64,000 nucleotides of DNA from Chloroflexaceae bacterium. GTDB taxonomy: Bacteria > Chloroflexota > Chloroflexia > Chloroflexales > Chloroflexaceae. The stretch spans positions 209,113-273,112 of the forward strand of contig JANWYD010000001.1 in the NCBI GenBank assembly GCA_025057155.1, written 5' to 3'. Positions 44,174 to 54,156 of the stretch are shown in pieces. Position 1 is the first letter of the stretch. Every line of letters starts with the position of its first letter. A program made the position numbers and the translations under genes. The notes under the pieces are model-generated. The model had not been told where the DNA came from, searched no databases, and saw only the letters and a list, made by a program, of their open reading frames with translations.

Positions 44174-45691
44174 TCAGCAATTCGGACACTCGGCCAGCTC
44201 CCGCAGGCCACGCAGTTGATCCATCACGCTGGGATGCGTGGCGGCGAAGCGCTTGACGATCGGGTCCTGCTCCAGCCAGTCCACCAACTTGTCAAAGTCA
44301 GGCAGGTGCGCCAGCATCGCCATGCGGCCCCCGATGCTGTGAGCGTCGAAGAAGTCCGGGTCGCGTCCGATCAACTCGGCGGGCATGTACATGCGGTCAA
44401 GCTCGCCGCGGCGGGCCAGGGCCTGCTCCATTGCGTCGTAGACCACCTCGAACAGCACCTGCACCATGCGCTCGCCCGGCTGCGCCAGCCCGTAGACGTT
44501 GCAGGTGTCCTCCAGCGACAGCGAGCAGACCACGCAGGGCGTTGTCACAAGCTCCGCGCCCGTGAGCTTGATCTGGTTGGCCTTCAACACTGAGATCTTG
44601 CGCCGCAGCTCGGTGTTCTCGGGCAGGCGCATACCGCCCGCGCCGCCGTTGCAGCAGTAGTTGTACTCGCGGTTGGGCGTCATCTCCACGAAATCGGTGG
44701 TGACGTAGCTCAGGATCTCGCGGAAGATCTCCCCCAGACCGGAGAGGCGCGTGGCGTAGCAGGGGTCGTGCAGGGTGATGCGGGTGTTCAACGGTTCGAC
44801 CGGCAGGCGGCCATCTTTGATCAGCTCCAGCATCAGCGCGTCCACGCTGACCACCGGGTACTTGAGCGGTCGCCCAAGGGCCTCTGAGGCCTCGGCATAG
44901 AGGGTGCGCACATCGCACCCGCACTCCACCAGCAGGATCTGCTTCACGCCCAGCCGATCCGCCTCTGCTTCCCACTCCTCCAACATCACTCGTGACAGTT
45001 TGTGATGCACGGCGATGTGGTCAATCTCGGTGCCGGTGTCAACGACGCGCGGCGAGACCGTGTAGCTCACGCCTGCCGCATTGAGGATCTTGACCATCTT
45101 GATCCCATAGTCGGGGATCTTGGTGTTGCCGGCCGCCGGGCAGACGAAGAGCAGATCGGCGCCGTGCACCTCCACGGGCACCTCGATGCCCTCATTCTGG
45201 AGAAACAGCCCGACACGCCCGATGACCTGCGGGATGGTCAACCCGAAGCTGTGCCTCAGATTTTCGGTATTCTCGATGATGGACTTGATCGTAGGATTGG
45301 CGCGGCTGAGACCGGCGTCAGTATAGGCCGCCCGACCCAGGCGCACCACGCGCCGGGTGCTCAATCCGAGCGGGCAGGTCAGGGTGCACCGGCCACAGGC
45401 CGTACACTGCCAGAACGACTGCATGCGCTCGCGCACATCCTCAAGCGTCGGCGCCTTGCGCAGCCCGAGCGCGGTGGCGACACGGCCCTCCAGGGTCATG
45501 TACGAGTGGTACACATCGCGAATGAGTTTGGTCTTGTAGGTCGGGTGGAGCTTCTCATCGCCGGTTGCGAGGTACCAGGCGCACGCATGACCGCACAGCT
45601 TGCAATCCATGCATGCTTCGAGCGTAATAACGTCCTCCGGGGTCATGTTGCGCTCAAGGGACTCGACGAATGCTTTCAGCTCACCTTCCAT
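44174..45691 (-). CDS. HdrD/DsrK-like iron-sulfur protein (CCG-domain)
   Basis: A 505-residue cytoplasmic iron-sulfur protein. Two 4Fe-4S motifs are exact: C27, C30, C33, C37 and C96, C99, C102, C106. Two CCG-type domains follow, seen in VECGCD and DPCYATR with the NYCCNGGAGG signature. This is the architecture of heterodisulfide reductase HdrD and of the DsrK/TmcB-type proteins. With its membrane cytochrome partner it should form a quinone-linked complex with an unknown redox partner. It lacks other hdr, dsr or qmo neighbours. The start has GAAGGAG upstream. Confidence 0.87.
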   Translation of the reverse strand: MEGELKAFVESLERNMTPEDVITLEACMDCKLCGHACAWYLATGDEKLHPTYKTKLIRDVYHSYMTLEGRVATALGLRKAPTLEDVRERMQSFWQCTACGRCTLTCPLGLSTRRVVRLGRAAYTDAGLSRANPTIKSIIENTENLRHSFGLTIPQVIGRVGLFLQNEGIEVPVEVHGADLLFVCPAAGNTKIPDYGIKMVKILNAAGVSYTVSPRVVDTGTEIDHIAVHHKLSRVMLEEWEAEADRLGVKQILLVECGCDVRTLYAEASEALGRPLKYPVVSVDALMLELIKDGRLPVEPLNTRITLHDPCYATRLSGLGEIFREILSYVTTDFVEMTPNREYNYCCNGGAGGMRLPENTELRRKISVLKANQIKLTGAELVTTPCVVCSLSLEDTCNVYGLAQPGERMVQVLFEVVYDAMEQALARRGELDRMYMPAELIGRDPDFFDAHSIGGRMAMLAHLPDFDKLVDWLEQDPIVKRFAATHPSVMDQLRGLRELAECPNC

Positions 45692-46197
45692 AACCTCTGC
45701 TCCTTCGTTGCACTACCGTTACTCGCCGCAGGTCACACCTCATCGCTCCAGCGGATGCGCACATAGACCCATGCCAGGTCGCTGCTGCGCCCTCGCCACA
45801 GTGATCCCGAAACGTCCGATACCTGCCGGAGTTATATCAAATCCGCCGCATTTGTGTGCAGGAAGGGATAGCTGGATAGAAATCCACGTCCCTCCACGCG
45901 AAAAGGATGCGCACTAGCGAGCGGGGTTCGATATTATACCCCTTCGGGCGTCTTTCCTTTCGGAGTTATTTGTTTCACAATCGGAGGTTGGTGTCCGCAC
46001 CGTCGTTGAGCCGAAATATAGCAGGGGAAAAATCTTTTTCAAGACCATCATCCGCCGTGTTTAGTTATGAGTTGACAACTTTACGCACGAGACACTAATA
46101 GTTGCAAGGTATAAAACAAGCAATTATCCCAACTTTGCACTATAATAGTCAATTATATCGCTATCACGGTTATGGAGTGTGATTAGAATACGGCATA
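45692..46197. other. AT-rich gap of 500 bp with promoter-like motifs
   Basis: No gene is seen. On the minus strand a TATAAT (plus 45933-45938) could serve the HdrD-like gene, without a clear -35. The 45960-46190 part is distinctly AT-rich and borders a truncated transposase, so it may be a remnant of inserted DNA. Confidence 0.4.
46072..46101 (+). promoter_or_regulatory. Consensus-like promoter without an obvious gene
   Basis: TTGACA (46072-46077), an 18-bp spacer and TAATAG (46096-46101) lie on the plus strand; a TATAAT follows at 46141-46146. Downstream there is only the minus-strand transposase remnant, so any transcript would be antisense to it. The promoter may belong to lost DNA. Confidence 0.35.
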
Positions 46198-46755
46198 TCA
46201 GGCTTCGACGCCTTCAGAGGAGGAGCGACTGGGATAGATGATTTTTTGGGTTGTCGCTCCGCGAGGGGACTCCATCGGCGCCTGGGGGTGTGGCGCGCGC
46301 CGCGGGTGGTACCCCAGCGTCTTGAGTTTGGCGGCAATCGTCTGGACGGTTGGCAGTTCATCATCAGTGTAGCCAAAGTCGCTAATCAGGCGACGGCGCA
46401 CTTCCGCTGCGCTCAGACAGGCCATGCGCGGGTCGGTGCTGCACTTTGGATCGGGATCGAGACGCCGTTGTTGCTCGATCAGCGCGCAGATGTCGGCCAG
46501 GAGTTGCGGCAGGCGCTCTTCGGCTCGTTGCCGCCCCTGAGGTCCAGGCAGGCTCGGGTCGCTGGCGCCCGCTTCCAGCTCGCGCAGGCCCTTGCGGATA
46601 GTCACCCGGCTCCAGCCCAGTTCACGCTCGGCCAGGCGCTGGCCGCCCGGTCCAAGCTCCCTGACCGTAAGCGCCATAAAACGCCGGCGATCGCGCCCCT
46701 TGAGCTTGCGCGCCGTTTCGATCAGCAGCTCCTTGAGTGACTCGGTCAACTCCAT
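46198..46755 (-). pseudogene. ISAzo13-type transposase, N-terminal fragment
   Basis: 185 residues match the N-terminal part of ISAzo13-family transposases (LTVRELGPGGQRLAERELGW, then LSAAEVRRRLI and DELPTVQTIAAKLKTLGY). Full proteins are about 400 residues; here the DDE catalytic half is gone, replaced by an unrelated proline-serine-rich tail (APMESPRGATTQK). It cannot be active. Terminal inverted repeats were not identified. Confidence 0.82.
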
Positions 46756-47383
46756 CGCTGCCGTACCGCCTTCGCGAGACGCTGACGACCGCAGCTACCT
46801 CAGCCGTCGCGCCATATGGTTTCGCTGTGCGGCCCGGGCGAGAACCGCGCCGGGGAGGTGCAGGACTGCACAAAACCTGGCCTCTCCAGCAGGCATCGGA
46901 GAAGCGAGGTCGATCTCAGGGCGCGACTCGCAGCCGTCCTGACCGACAGACGTTTCGCATTCACGCGGCGCGATGAGATAATGCAAAACTCTTGCTTATC
47001 GAAAGTATGCCAGAATCGATCTGAGACCACAACGCTCAGAATGGGTTGTTGCGCCCGTACCCGATTGGGTGGGAAAAACTACCCATGTCCTATACCATGG
47101 GGGGGTATGTCCCGGCTGGTTGCAGCACGGCGGGGAAGCCCGATTTGCCTGCTCCCTCCCTCGAATAGCATCGGGACCTCAGTATCACCGATCTCACGCT
47201 CCTGTCGACTGTTCATCAGCCAGGCATAGCACATTTGTGATCGCCATCCTTACCCCGCGGTGCTATGCTGAAGATGGCCGCAGTATCGCTCAGGTTCCGG
47301 CGATCGCGACCCCATCGGAACCAGTCTGGCCCGTCGGTGCGCGCCACCGGCGCGCATCCAGATCAACCTTCAGGAGGTGTGCG
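46756..47383. other. Gap of about 630 bp, probably insertion-sequence debris and a leader
   Basis: No gene is convincing; short frames here lack features and are out of character with neighbours. A CCTATACCATGGGGGGGTATG block near 47087 has partial symmetry. The last 60 bp form the leader of the secreted protein gene with its AGGAGG. Confidence 0.4.
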
Positions 47384-48253
47384 ATGAAACGGACCGTTCT
47401 TGCCGGCATGTTCGCGGTGTTCGCCGCCGCCCTGCTGGCCCTGCAGCCCGTGCTGGCCGCGCCCGCTATCGGCAACGAGAGCTTCCTGCGCGTCTGGACC
47501 CGCCAGGATTACCCCGTCTCCCAGGGCCTGACCGATCGCTCGTGGACATGGGGGCCCGCGCCCATCAGCGGGATTATGCGCGAAACCTACATCGAAGGCA
47601 TTGACGGTTTGCGAACCGTGCAGTACTTTGATAAGAGCCGCATGGAGATCAATGATCCGACTGCCAATCCCAACAGTCTCTGGTACGTCACCAATGGCCT
47701 GCTGCCCATCGAAATGATGACCGGGCGCATGCAACTCGGCAATAACCGCTTCGAGCAGCGCGGCCCCGCTCGCATCAGCGCCATTGGCGACCCCGGGCAG
47801 TTCCCGACCTATGCCGATCTGCTGCCCCTCTACCAGAGCCCCGGCGCCGTTAATCCCAATGATCTCGGCCGGCCCGCGACCGGATTCTTCAACCCCGATG
47901 GCTCCATCACCGGCTTCAACGACTTCGTCAACGACCCCAACACGATCCTGGTGCTGGGTGATAACAACCACGGGGTGGCGAAGGTCTTTATTGACTTTAT
48001 GAATCAGCGGGGGCTGGTCACTGAGGGCGGACGGAACGTGATTGGACGGGTCTATGATCCCCTCTTCGTCTTCGGCCTGCCCGTTACCGGGGCTTACTGG
48101 GTCAAGGCCAAGGTCGGCGGCAAGGAGGCGCCTATCCTCTTCCAGGTCTTCGAACGCCGCGTGCTGACCTACAACCCTGCCAACCCGCCCGCCTTCCGCG
48201 TCGAGATGGGCAACGTCGGCCAGCACTATTACCAGTGGCGCTACGGTCGGTAG
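47384..48253 (+). CDS. Secreted protein of a Chloroflexota-type family
   Basis: A 289-residue exported protein. An AGGAGG six bases before the ATG and a clear signal peptide (MKRTVLAGMFAVFAAALL, cleavage likely after VLA) fix the start. The mature part has RVWTRQDYPV, YFDKSRMEIND, VTNGLLPIEMMTG and a C-terminal block VLTYNPANPPAFRVEMGNVG followed by QHYYQWRY. These tags recur in uncharacterised extracellular proteins of Chloroflexota, as far as I recall. The function is unknown; no catalytic motif is evident. Confidence 0.75.
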   Translation: MKRTVLAGMFAVFAAALLALQPVLAAPAIGNESFLRVWTRQDYPVSQGLTDRSWTWGPAPISGIMRETYIEGIDGLRTVQYFDKSRMEINDPTANPNSLWYVTNGLLPIEMMTGRMQLGNNRFEQRGPARISAIGDPGQFPTYADLLPLYQSPGAVNPNDLGRPATGFFNPDGSITGFNDFVNDPNTILVLGDNNHGVAKVFIDFMNQRGLVTEGGRNVIGRVYDPLFVFGLPVTGAYWVKAKVGGKEAPILFQVFERRVLTYNPANPPAFRVEMGNVGQHYYQWRYGR

Positions 48254-48316
48254 CGACAGGAGGATGTGAGAAGGCGCGGCCGTCTGCGGCCTTACGTAAA
48301 CATCGCCAGTTGGAGG

Positions 48317-48355
48317 GGGTTGAGGAAAGCAGATTTCCCCAACCCCCTCGCTGCC
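48317..48355. repeat. Palindrome of the GGGGAAA/TTTCCCC family
   Basis: GAGGAAAGCAGATTTCCCC, then CCCCTCGCTGCCAGGAGG, lies between the convergent secreted protein and sucB stop codons. It is the same arrangement as at 38478 and may act as a bidirectional terminator. Confidence 0.5.
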
Positions 48356-48365
48356 AGGAGGATTT

Positions 48366-49634
48366 CTACCCCTCCAGCAGCAGCGCCTCCGGATCCTCGA
48401 TCAACTCCTTGACCCGTACCAGGAAGCGCACGGCGGTGCTGCCGTCAATGAGGCGATGGTCGTAGCTCAGGGCCAGGTACATCATCGGGCGAATGACGAT
48501 CTGCCCATTGACCGCCACGGGCCGTTCCTCGACCTTGTGCATGCCGAGGATGCCGACCTGGGGGGTGTTCAGGATAGGCGTGGAGAGCAGCGAGCCGTAG
48601 ACGCCGCCGTTGGTGATGGTAAAGGTGCCGCCCTGCAGATCGGCGAGGCTCAGGGTCCCCTCGCGCGCGCGGCGAGCCAGGTCGGCGATCTCCCGCTCGA
48701 GCTGGGCGAAGCTCTTGCGGTCGGCGTCGCGCACCACCGGCACCACCAGCCCCTCCTCGACGCCCACGGCCACGCCGATGTCATAGTAGTACTTCACCAC
48801 CACCTCGTCGCCCTGCAACTCGGCGTTGACCATAGGAAAGGCTTTCAGCGCCCCGACGACGGCGCGGGTGAAGAAGGACATAAAGCCCAGGTTCACCCCA
48901 TAGCGCTCCTTGAAGGCCTCCTTGCGCCGCTTGCGGAGTTCCATCACCGCGCTCATGTCCACTTCGTTGAAGGTCGTGAGCATGGCCGCGGTCTGCTGGG
49001 CTTCGACAAGCCGCCGGGCGATGGTCAGGCGGCGCCGACTGAGGCGCTGGCGTTCCTCGTAACGTCCGGAGGCGGCGGCCGGCGGGGCCGGGGCGGGCCG
49101 GGTCGCTGGCGCGGGCGGCGGCGCCGCCGCCGCGGGAGTGGCGGACACCGGTGCGGATGGCGCCCCTCTCGGGGCCTGAACGCTGCGCAGCACATCCTCC
49201 TTGGTAATCCGTCCGCCCGGCCCGGTGCCCGCCACCCCCCGCAGATCGACTGCATACTCCGCCGCCACCCGCTGGGCGGTCGGCGTGGCCAGCACCGCCG
49301 CGCCGTTCGCGCCGGGCGTCTCCGCCCCGCCCGGTTCCTCTGCGACCGCCGCCGTTACCGGCGGCCCGGATGCAGCAGCCTCCGCTCGCGGCGCCGCACT
49401 CGCCTCGATAGCGCCCAGCACGTCGCCGATCGCCACCGTCGCGCCCTCTTCCTTCAGGATAGCCGTCACTACGCCGGCGTGATCCGCCGCCACCTCCAGG
49501 TTCACCTTGTCGGTCTCCAGCTCAACCACCGGTTCGCCCGCAGCGACCGTCTCGCCGACCCGTTTCAACCAGCGAGCCACCGTCGCTTCGACGATTGACT
49601 CGCCCAGCGAAGGGACTTTAATCTCGTAGGCCAT
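48366..49634 (-). CDS. sucB: 2-oxoglutarate dehydrogenase E2 (dihydrolipoamide succinyltransferase)
   Basis: A 422-residue acyltransferase. The lipoyl domain (about 1-80) has the lipoylated K43 in [12 protein letters not shown] peripheral-subunit-binding domain ([20 protein letters not shown]) is set between alanine-proline-rich linkers. The catalytic domain ends with [15 protein letters not shown], whose H393 is the active-site base. It lies 152 bp downstream of sucA on the same strand. The ATG with an upstream GGAGA is chosen; a longer frame reads into the intergenic repeat. E3 is encoded at 29065. Confidence 0.95.
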   Translation of the reverse strand: MAYEIKVPSLGESIVEATVARWLKRVGETVAAGEPVVELETDKVNLEVAADHAGVVTAILKEEGATVAIGDVLGAIEASAAPRAEAAASGPPVTAAVAEEPGGAETPGANGAAVLATPTAQRVAAEYAVDLRGVAGTGPGGRITKEDVLRSVQAPRGAPSAPVSATPAAAAPPPAPATRPAPAPPAAASGRYEERQRLSRRRLTIARRLVEAQQTAAMLTTFNEVDMSAVMELRKRRKEAFKERYGVNLGFMSFFTRAVVGALKAFPMVNAELQGDEVVVKYYYDIGVAVGVEEGLVVPVVRDADRKSFAQLEREIADLARRAREGTLSLADLQGGTFTITNGGVYGSLLSTPILNTPQVGILGMHKVEERPVAVNGQIVIRPMMYLALSYDHRLIDGSTAVRFLVRVKELIEDPEALLLEG

Positions 49635-49763
49635 GGCCTGTTTCTCTCCGGCGCCAGTGCTACGACAACACGTTTTCTTTGTAGTCCTGGCGGTCAGAAT
49701 TCGGTTCAATGCTCGCACCTCAGCATCAGGCGCGTTTCGAACGATCTCCGCAATCTGGTCTGC

Positions 49764-49783
49764 GCCTCTACATCTCCACACCC
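49764..49783. repeat. Octamer repeat remnant after sucA
   Basis: CCTCTACATCTCCACACCC represents two or three degenerate CACCTCCA-type octamers, four bases past the sucA stop codon. This is the only copy between genes on the same strand. Confidence 0.6.
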
Positions 49784-49786
49784 TGG

Positions 49787-52609
49787 CTACCCTGCGCTTT
49801 CACTGATAGCGGTCGCCGCTACCGGCGCCCCGCGCGCCGCTTCGCGCAGAATGCGCTGCTGCTCGACCACGTGTGCACTGTGAATGCCCTCGGCCGGTGA
49901 GGCTGACTCCGGGCGGCCCACGTAGCGCAGCGGGAGCGTTGGGGGCAGCAATGCCCGCAGCTTCGGCGCAATGTAGCTCCATGCGCCCATGTTCTGCGGC
50001 TCCTCCTGCAGCCAGACCACCTCCTGCACCTGCGGGTAGCGCTCCAGCGCCGACTTGAGCTGCTCCTCGGGAAACGGGTAGAGCATCTCGACCCGAAGCA
50101 CGTCTATGCTGCCGCGGGCCTGCTCAAACTCGGCCGAGGAGAGCAGATCAATCGCCACCTTGCCGCTACACAGGATGAGGCGCGTCACCTCGGCGGGGTC
50201 GGGGGCCTCCGTACCCAGCCCCAGCACTGGCTGAAACTGGGTCTGCGTCAGATCGTTCAACGAGGACGCGGCAAGCGGGTGGCGCAGCAGGCTCTTGGGC
50301 GTCATCACCACCAGGGGTCGGGGATGCACCGGCAGGGCCGCGGCCTGGTAGCGCAGGAGGTGGAAGTACTGCGCCGCCGTCGTCGGATTCGCCACCCGGA
50401 TGTTGTCGGTGGCGCAGAGTTGCAGGAACCGCTCCAGACGCGCCGAGGAGTGCTCCGGTCCCTGCCCCTCGTAGCCGTGCGGCAGCAGCAGTACCAGCGC
50501 CGGGTCCACTGACCACTTGGCGCGCCCGGAAACGATGAACTGGTCAATGATCACCTGGGCGCCGTTAGCGAAATCGCCGAACTGGGCCTCCCAGATTACC
50601 AGCGTGCCGGGAGCGTGGGTGCTGTACCCATACTCGAAACCCAGCACGGCCGCCTCGGAGAGAGGGCTGTTGTACACCGCGAATGAGGCTCGCGCCTGGG
50701 GAATATGATGCAGAGGAATGAAGCGCTCCCCCGTGACCACATCGTGCAGCACCAGGTGCCGCTGGCTGAACGTGCCCCGCTCGGTATCCTGCCCGGACAT
50801 GCGGATCGGCGTGCCATCGGCCAGAATGGCGGCAAAGGCCAGAATCTCGGCGTGGGCCCAGTCAATGCCGCCTTCGTCGTGGATGCTCTGGCGCCGCCGC
50901 TGCAGCATGCGCTCCAGCTTCGGATGCACCGTAAAGTCTTCGGGCCGCTCGAGCAGCGCCTCGTTGAGTTCCAGCAGCTTCTGGCGCGAGATGGGCTTGG
51001 CGAAGACCTTGTTGCGCATCTGGTTCACCACCGGCGGAGTCGGGGGCTGTGGCGGAGCGGCGGCCGCCAGACGCTGCCGCTCGCGCACCATGTCGAAGGC
51101 GTGTTGCAGCTTCGTCATCACCGCCTCGACCCGCGCCTCGGCCTCTTCGTGGGTGATCAGGCCCCGGCGCTCCAGTTCCTGGGCCCACAGGGTGCGCACC
51201 GTCGGGTGGTTGCGGATCTTTTCGTACATGCGCGGCTGCGTGAACTCCGGCTCGTCGCCCTCGTTGTGTCCCCAGCGCCGGTAGCCCACCAGGTCAATCA
51301 CGAAATCCTTCTGGAACTTCTCGCGATAGGCCCAGGCCATGCGCGCCACTGCGATGCAAGCTTCCACGTGGTCGGCATTCACGTGCACCACCGGCATCTC
51401 GAAGCCGCGGGCCAGATCGCTGGCGTAGAGGGTCGAGCGCGAGTCGCGCGCGTCGGTGGTGAAGCCGATCTGATTATTCAAGATAATATGGATCGCCCCT
51501 CCCACCCGATAACCGGCCAGGCCCGACAGGTTCAGCGTCTCGGCGACGATGCCCTGGCCGGGGAAGGCCGCATCGCCGTGGATGATGATCGCCAGGGCCT
51601 CTTTCTCATCTTCGTAGGGGAAGCCGGGGCGCGTGCGCTTCTCCTGCGCCGCCCGCGTGCGCCCCAGGATCACCGGGTTGACGAACTCCAGGTGGCTGGG
51701 GTTGGGCGCCAGGGTGATCGGCATCTCTCGGATGCCGCTCTCACGGTACGCCTTGCGCGCCCCGAGGTGGTACTTCACGTCGCCCGTCCATCCCAGATAG
51801 GTGTCCTTGGAGTAATCGGGAGTCTGAAACTCGCTTAGAATGGAGAGGTATGGCTTGCCAAGAATATGGGCCAGCACGTTAAGCCGCCCGCGATGGGCCA
51901 TGCCGATCACCACTTCCCGCGTGCCGGCCACCGCCGCGTTGCGAATGATCGCGTCAATCATCGGCACCAGCATGTCGCAGCCTTCGATGGAGAAGCGCTT
52001 CTGGCCGGGGAAGGTCTTGTGCAGGAAGCGCTCGAAGGTCTCCACCTCGGTCAGGCGATCGAGCAGTTCGCGCTGCCGGTCGGCATCCATGCCGCCAAAG
52101 AAGCGCCGGCTCTCGGCGCACTCGCGGATCCAGGCGCGCTCTTCGTAGTTCTGGATCTGGTCGGTCTCGTAGCCGATCGGGCCGGAGTAAATCTGCCGCA
52201 GCTTTTCGACCCCCTCGGCGGCGTTGGCCGACTCGGCGGCGAGCGGCCCGCGCACGATATGCGCCGGGAGCGCCGCCAGGTCGGCTACGGTAACCCCGTG
52301 GGTCGCCAGTTCCAGCCCCGGGTCGCCGGGCGGATCGCTGCCCAGGGGATCGATCCGCGCCGCCAGGTGCCCCAGCTCGCGAATGTAGCGGATCAGCCGC
52401 GCCGCGCCGACGATCCGCGTCACATCGAGTTGCGTTTGCCCCGAAGCCGCCAGTTCCGCGTCCGGCGGGCCGTACTGGCGGAAAAAGGCCCGCGTTGCTT
52501 CGTCCACCGCGGCCGGGTTGGCCGTGTACCGCTCGTATAGCTCCACCAGGTAACCGGCGTTGGGCCCGTGGAATTGCCGCAAGTTCATAAGGTGTTTTCT
52601 CGCGTTCAT
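49787..52609 (-). CDS. sucA: 2-oxoglutarate dehydrogenase E1
   Basis: A 940-residue thiamine-diphosphate enzyme decarboxylating 2-oxoglutarate. The N-terminal segment ([20 protein letters not shown]) is the E2-binding part of OdhA/SucA proteins. The active-site region shows [23 protein letters not shown] and [12 protein letters not shown]. The transketolase-like pyrimidine domain has [12 protein letters not shown] and the C-terminal domain has [17 protein letters not shown] second ATG seven codons later (MNLRQFHG) is also possible, because no strong ribosome binding site decides. A TACAAT about 55 bp upstream may be its -10. Confidence 0.95.
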   Translation of the reverse strand: MNARKHLMNLRQFHGPNAGYLVELYERYTANPAAVDEATRAFFRQYGPPDAELAASGQTQLDVTRIVGAARLIRYIRELGHLAARIDPLGSDPPGDPGLELATHGVTVADLAALPAHIVRGPLAAESANAAEGVEKLRQIYSGPIGYETDQIQNYEERAWIRECAESRRFFGGMDADRQRELLDRLTEVETFERFLHKTFPGQKRFSIEGCDMLVPMIDAIIRNAAVAGTREVVIGMAHRGRLNVLAHILGKPYLSILSEFQTPDYSKDTYLGWTGDVKYHLGARKAYRESGIREMPITLAPNPSHLEFVNPVILGRTRAAQEKRTRPGFPYEDEKEALAIIIHGDAAFPGQGIVAETLNLSGLAGYRVGGAIHIILNNQIGFTTDARDSRSTLYASDLARGFEMPVVHVNADHVEACIAVARMAWAYREKFQKDFVIDLVGYRRWGHNEGDEPEFTQPRMYEKIRNHPTVRTLWAQELERRGLITHEEAEARVEAVMTKLQHAFDMVRERQRLAAAAPPQPPTPPVVNQMRNKVFAKPISRQKLLELNEALLERPEDFTVHPKLERMLQRRRQSIHDEGGIDWAHAEILAFAAILADGTPIRMSGQDTERGTFSQRHLVLHDVVTGERFIPLHHIPQARASFAVYNSPLSEAAVLGFEYGYSTHAPGTLVIWEAQFGDFANGAQVIIDQFIVSGRAKWSVDPALVLLLPHGYEGQGPEHSSARLERFLQLCATDNIRVANPTTAAQYFHLLRYQAAALPVHPRPLVVMTPKSLLRHPLAASSLNDLTQTQFQPVLGLGTEAPDPAEVTRLILCSGKVAIDLLSSAEFEQARGSIDVLRVEMLYPFPEEQLKSALERYPQVQEVVWLQEEPQNMGAWSYIAPKLRALLPPTLPLRYVGRPESASPAEGIHSAHVVEQQRILREAARGAPVAATAISESAG

Positions 52610-52744
52610 GCTGCTAGATATTTGCGCCCGGCGCCTCTGCCGCGCGCCGCCAACTCGGAGGTATTGTACCACGCCTCGAACCGGAGCTTTGTGGTGTCGG
52701 TCACAAATAATTGTTGGGATGGGCGGATTGACGGGGCCTGGCCT

Positions 52745-52886
52745 TGCGCGCCAGGGGGTTGGCGCAGAGCCGACCCCGCGGGCCGGCTTTGCCACTGCCG
52801 GCAACGGCCATGCGCCCGCGGACGTCCATCATGATGTGCGCGCCAGGGGGTGGCGTAGAGCCGGCCCCGCGTGCCGGCTCTACGGC
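52745..52886. repeat. Direct repeats with GTAGAGCCGGC hairpin
   Basis: Two related units of about 48 bp (52745-52793 and 52839-52886) share GCGCGCCAGGGGG and a hairpin. In the second it is perfect: GTAGAGCCGGC (52855-52865), a 7-base loop, then GCCGGCTCTAC (52873-52883). The first is diverged. They lie between divergent sucA and the phosphoesterase gene. Confidence 0.75.
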
Positions 52887-52923
52887 GCGCATGGCCGGGC
52901 GCGGCCTTCCCGTTGAACCGTGG

Positions 52924-52975
52924 TATAATATGCTTTTAGCCATTGGACATGGGTGCGGGGAAACGGGGTTTCCCT
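52924..52975 (+). promoter_or_regulatory. TATAAT and palindrome upstream of the phosphoesterase gene
   Basis: A TATAAT at 52924-52929 is a likely -10 for the gene at 53016, but no matching -35 was found. A GGGGAAACGGGGTTTCCC palindrome of the dispersed family follows at about 52957-52974. Confidence 0.45.
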
Positions 52976-53015
52976 GTTGCAGCGAAAGATTTTTCGCCCC
53001 AACAACAACGACAGG

Positions 53016-53678
53016 ATGAAAAACCTGCACGTCACGCTCGGCAGCGAACCGGTGGACCTGCTTCCTGAACGGGCGCTGTTCTGGCCCCGTGAGCGCACCC
53101 TGATCGTCGCCGACGCTCACTTCGGCAAGGCCGCCAGCTTCCGCGCCGCGGCCATCGCCGTTCCTGAGAGCGCCGCCGCCGACCTGGCCCGGCTCACCGC
53201 TGCTCTGCAACGCACCGGCGCCGCCCGCCTGGTACTGCTGGGCGACTTCCTGCACGCCCGCGCCGGTCGCGTCCCGGCCGTGCTCGCCGCCATCGCCGCC
53301 TGGCGCGCTGCCCATCCTCGCCTGGAGACCCTCCTTGTGCGCGGCAACCACGATGTGCGCGCTGGCGACCCGCCTGCGGCCTGGGGCATCGCCTGCGTTA
53401 ACGCGCCCTTTCTTCTCGGTCCCTTCGTCCTCTGCCACGATCCCGACACGCCCGCACCGGCCTACGTTCTGGCCGGCCACCTCCATCCCGCCGTCGTTCT
53501 GACCGGGCCAGGCCGCCAGCGCGAACGGCTGCCCTGCTTCCTCATCGGCCCCAGCCGGGCCATCCTGCCCGCCTTCGGCAGCTTCACCGGCCACGCCACG
53601 GTATCCCCCGCCGCTGATGAACGCGCCTATGTTATCGCCAGCGAGGTCATTGAAGTGCAACAGCCCGGCGGGTTCTGA
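53016..53678 (+). CDS. PdeM-like metallophosphoesterase
   Basis: A 220-residue calcineurin-like phosphoesterase. The metal-binding motifs are in order: VADAHFGKA (aspartate and histidine), LGDFLHA, RGNHD and AGHLHPAV. The motif set and length match PdeM, the ligase-associated DNA damage response endonuclease, although its usual partners (a DEAD/H helicase, exonuclease and LigB-type ligase) are absent here. The start is at MKNLHVTLG, preceded by ACAGG. Confidence 0.85.
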   Translation: MKNLHVTLGSEPVDLLPERALFWPRERTLIVADAHFGKAASFRAAAIAVPESAAADLARLTAALQRTGAARLVLLGDFLHARAGRVPAVLAAIAAWRAAHPRLETLLVRGNHDVRAGDPPAAWGIACVNAPFLLGPFVLCHDPDTPAPAYVLAGHLHPAVVLTGPGRQRERLPCFLIGPSRAILPAFGSFTGHATVSPAADERAYVIASEVIEVQQPGGF

Positions 53679-53715
53679 GGACCCGCCGGGCCGCTGTGTT
53701 CATCTACGGGCGGTC

Positions 53716-53730
53716 CAACCTGGAAGGTTG
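53716..53730. repeat. Short palindrome CAACCT-GGA-AGGTTG
   Basis: A perfect 6-bp stem with a 3-base loop lies 38 bp after the phosphoesterase stop, between convergent genes. It is the same palindrome as at 16534 and 24610. Confidence 0.6.
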
Positions 53731-53753
53731 CGCCGACCCGCTTTCCCTGGTGT

Positions 53754-53933
53754 TCACCCCAGCAACATGAACAGCGCGTTGATCGCGTATGCAATGCCCC
53801 CGAAGGTGAGCAGGGTGATCACGCCTGCCAGCACAAGGGCCGTGGTTTCCGAGACCTCGCCGAACAACCCCCGGCTTTCCGTGCGTCCGTCGCGACGCGC
53901 TACCTGCGATACGCGCTGATTCATTGCTTCCAT
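53754..53933 (-). CDS. Small single-span membrane protein (59 residues)
   Basis: A 59-residue protein with a polar, basic N-terminal half (MEAMNQRVSQVARRDGRTES) and a C-terminal hydrophobic helix (ALVLAGVITLLTFGGIAYAI). No family is recognised. GAGGTG upstream supports this ATG; a start eight codons earlier is possible. The gene is convergent with the phosphoesterase gene. Confidence 0.55.
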   Translation of the reverse strand: MEAMNQRVSQVARRDGRTESRGLFGEVSETTALVLAGVITLLTFGGIAYAINALFMLLG

Positions 53934-54016
53934 GGGTGACACCTCATTACAGACCATCTCAAAACGATTGATAGTTGGGTGGGCAAGAAATTTTCTCTGC
54001 CCATCATCCTGCTTAC

Positions 54017-54156
54017 TAGTCTGTAAGATAAGTTTCCTGGCAATTCCGCCTCTCTCCCATTCTCTCCCCGTTGGGTTGATGTGCTCAGCTCCCTCCTCCA
54101 GGGGGGGAGGGTTGGGGAGGGGGCAAGGTTGAGCGAAAGACCTTGTTTACAGACTA
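54017..54156. mobile_element. MITE-like element, copy D (140 bp)
   Basis: Its ends TAGTCTGTAAG and TTTACAGACTA are inverted repeats. It is flanked by a perfect 5-bp duplication CTTAC (54012-54016 and 54157-54161). Interior arms are as in the other copies, with a G-run tract at about 54099-54123. It carries no gene. Confidence 0.9.

Noticed and set aside
43332-45691. Annotation of the iron-sulfur and cytochrome pair as dissimilatory sulfite reductase DsrMK
   Set aside because: No dsrAB, dsrC or other dsr genes are in the window; the architecture alone is shared by several complexes.
46816-47229. Plus-strand 137-codon frame after the transposase remnant
   Set aside because: Composition is random-like, there is no ribosome binding site, and it overlaps another equally poor frame.
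53016-53678. Assignment of the phosphoesterase to a ligase-associated DNA repair operon
   Set aside because: The sequence is PdeM-like, but the usual partner genes are not nearby, so the pathway role is left open.
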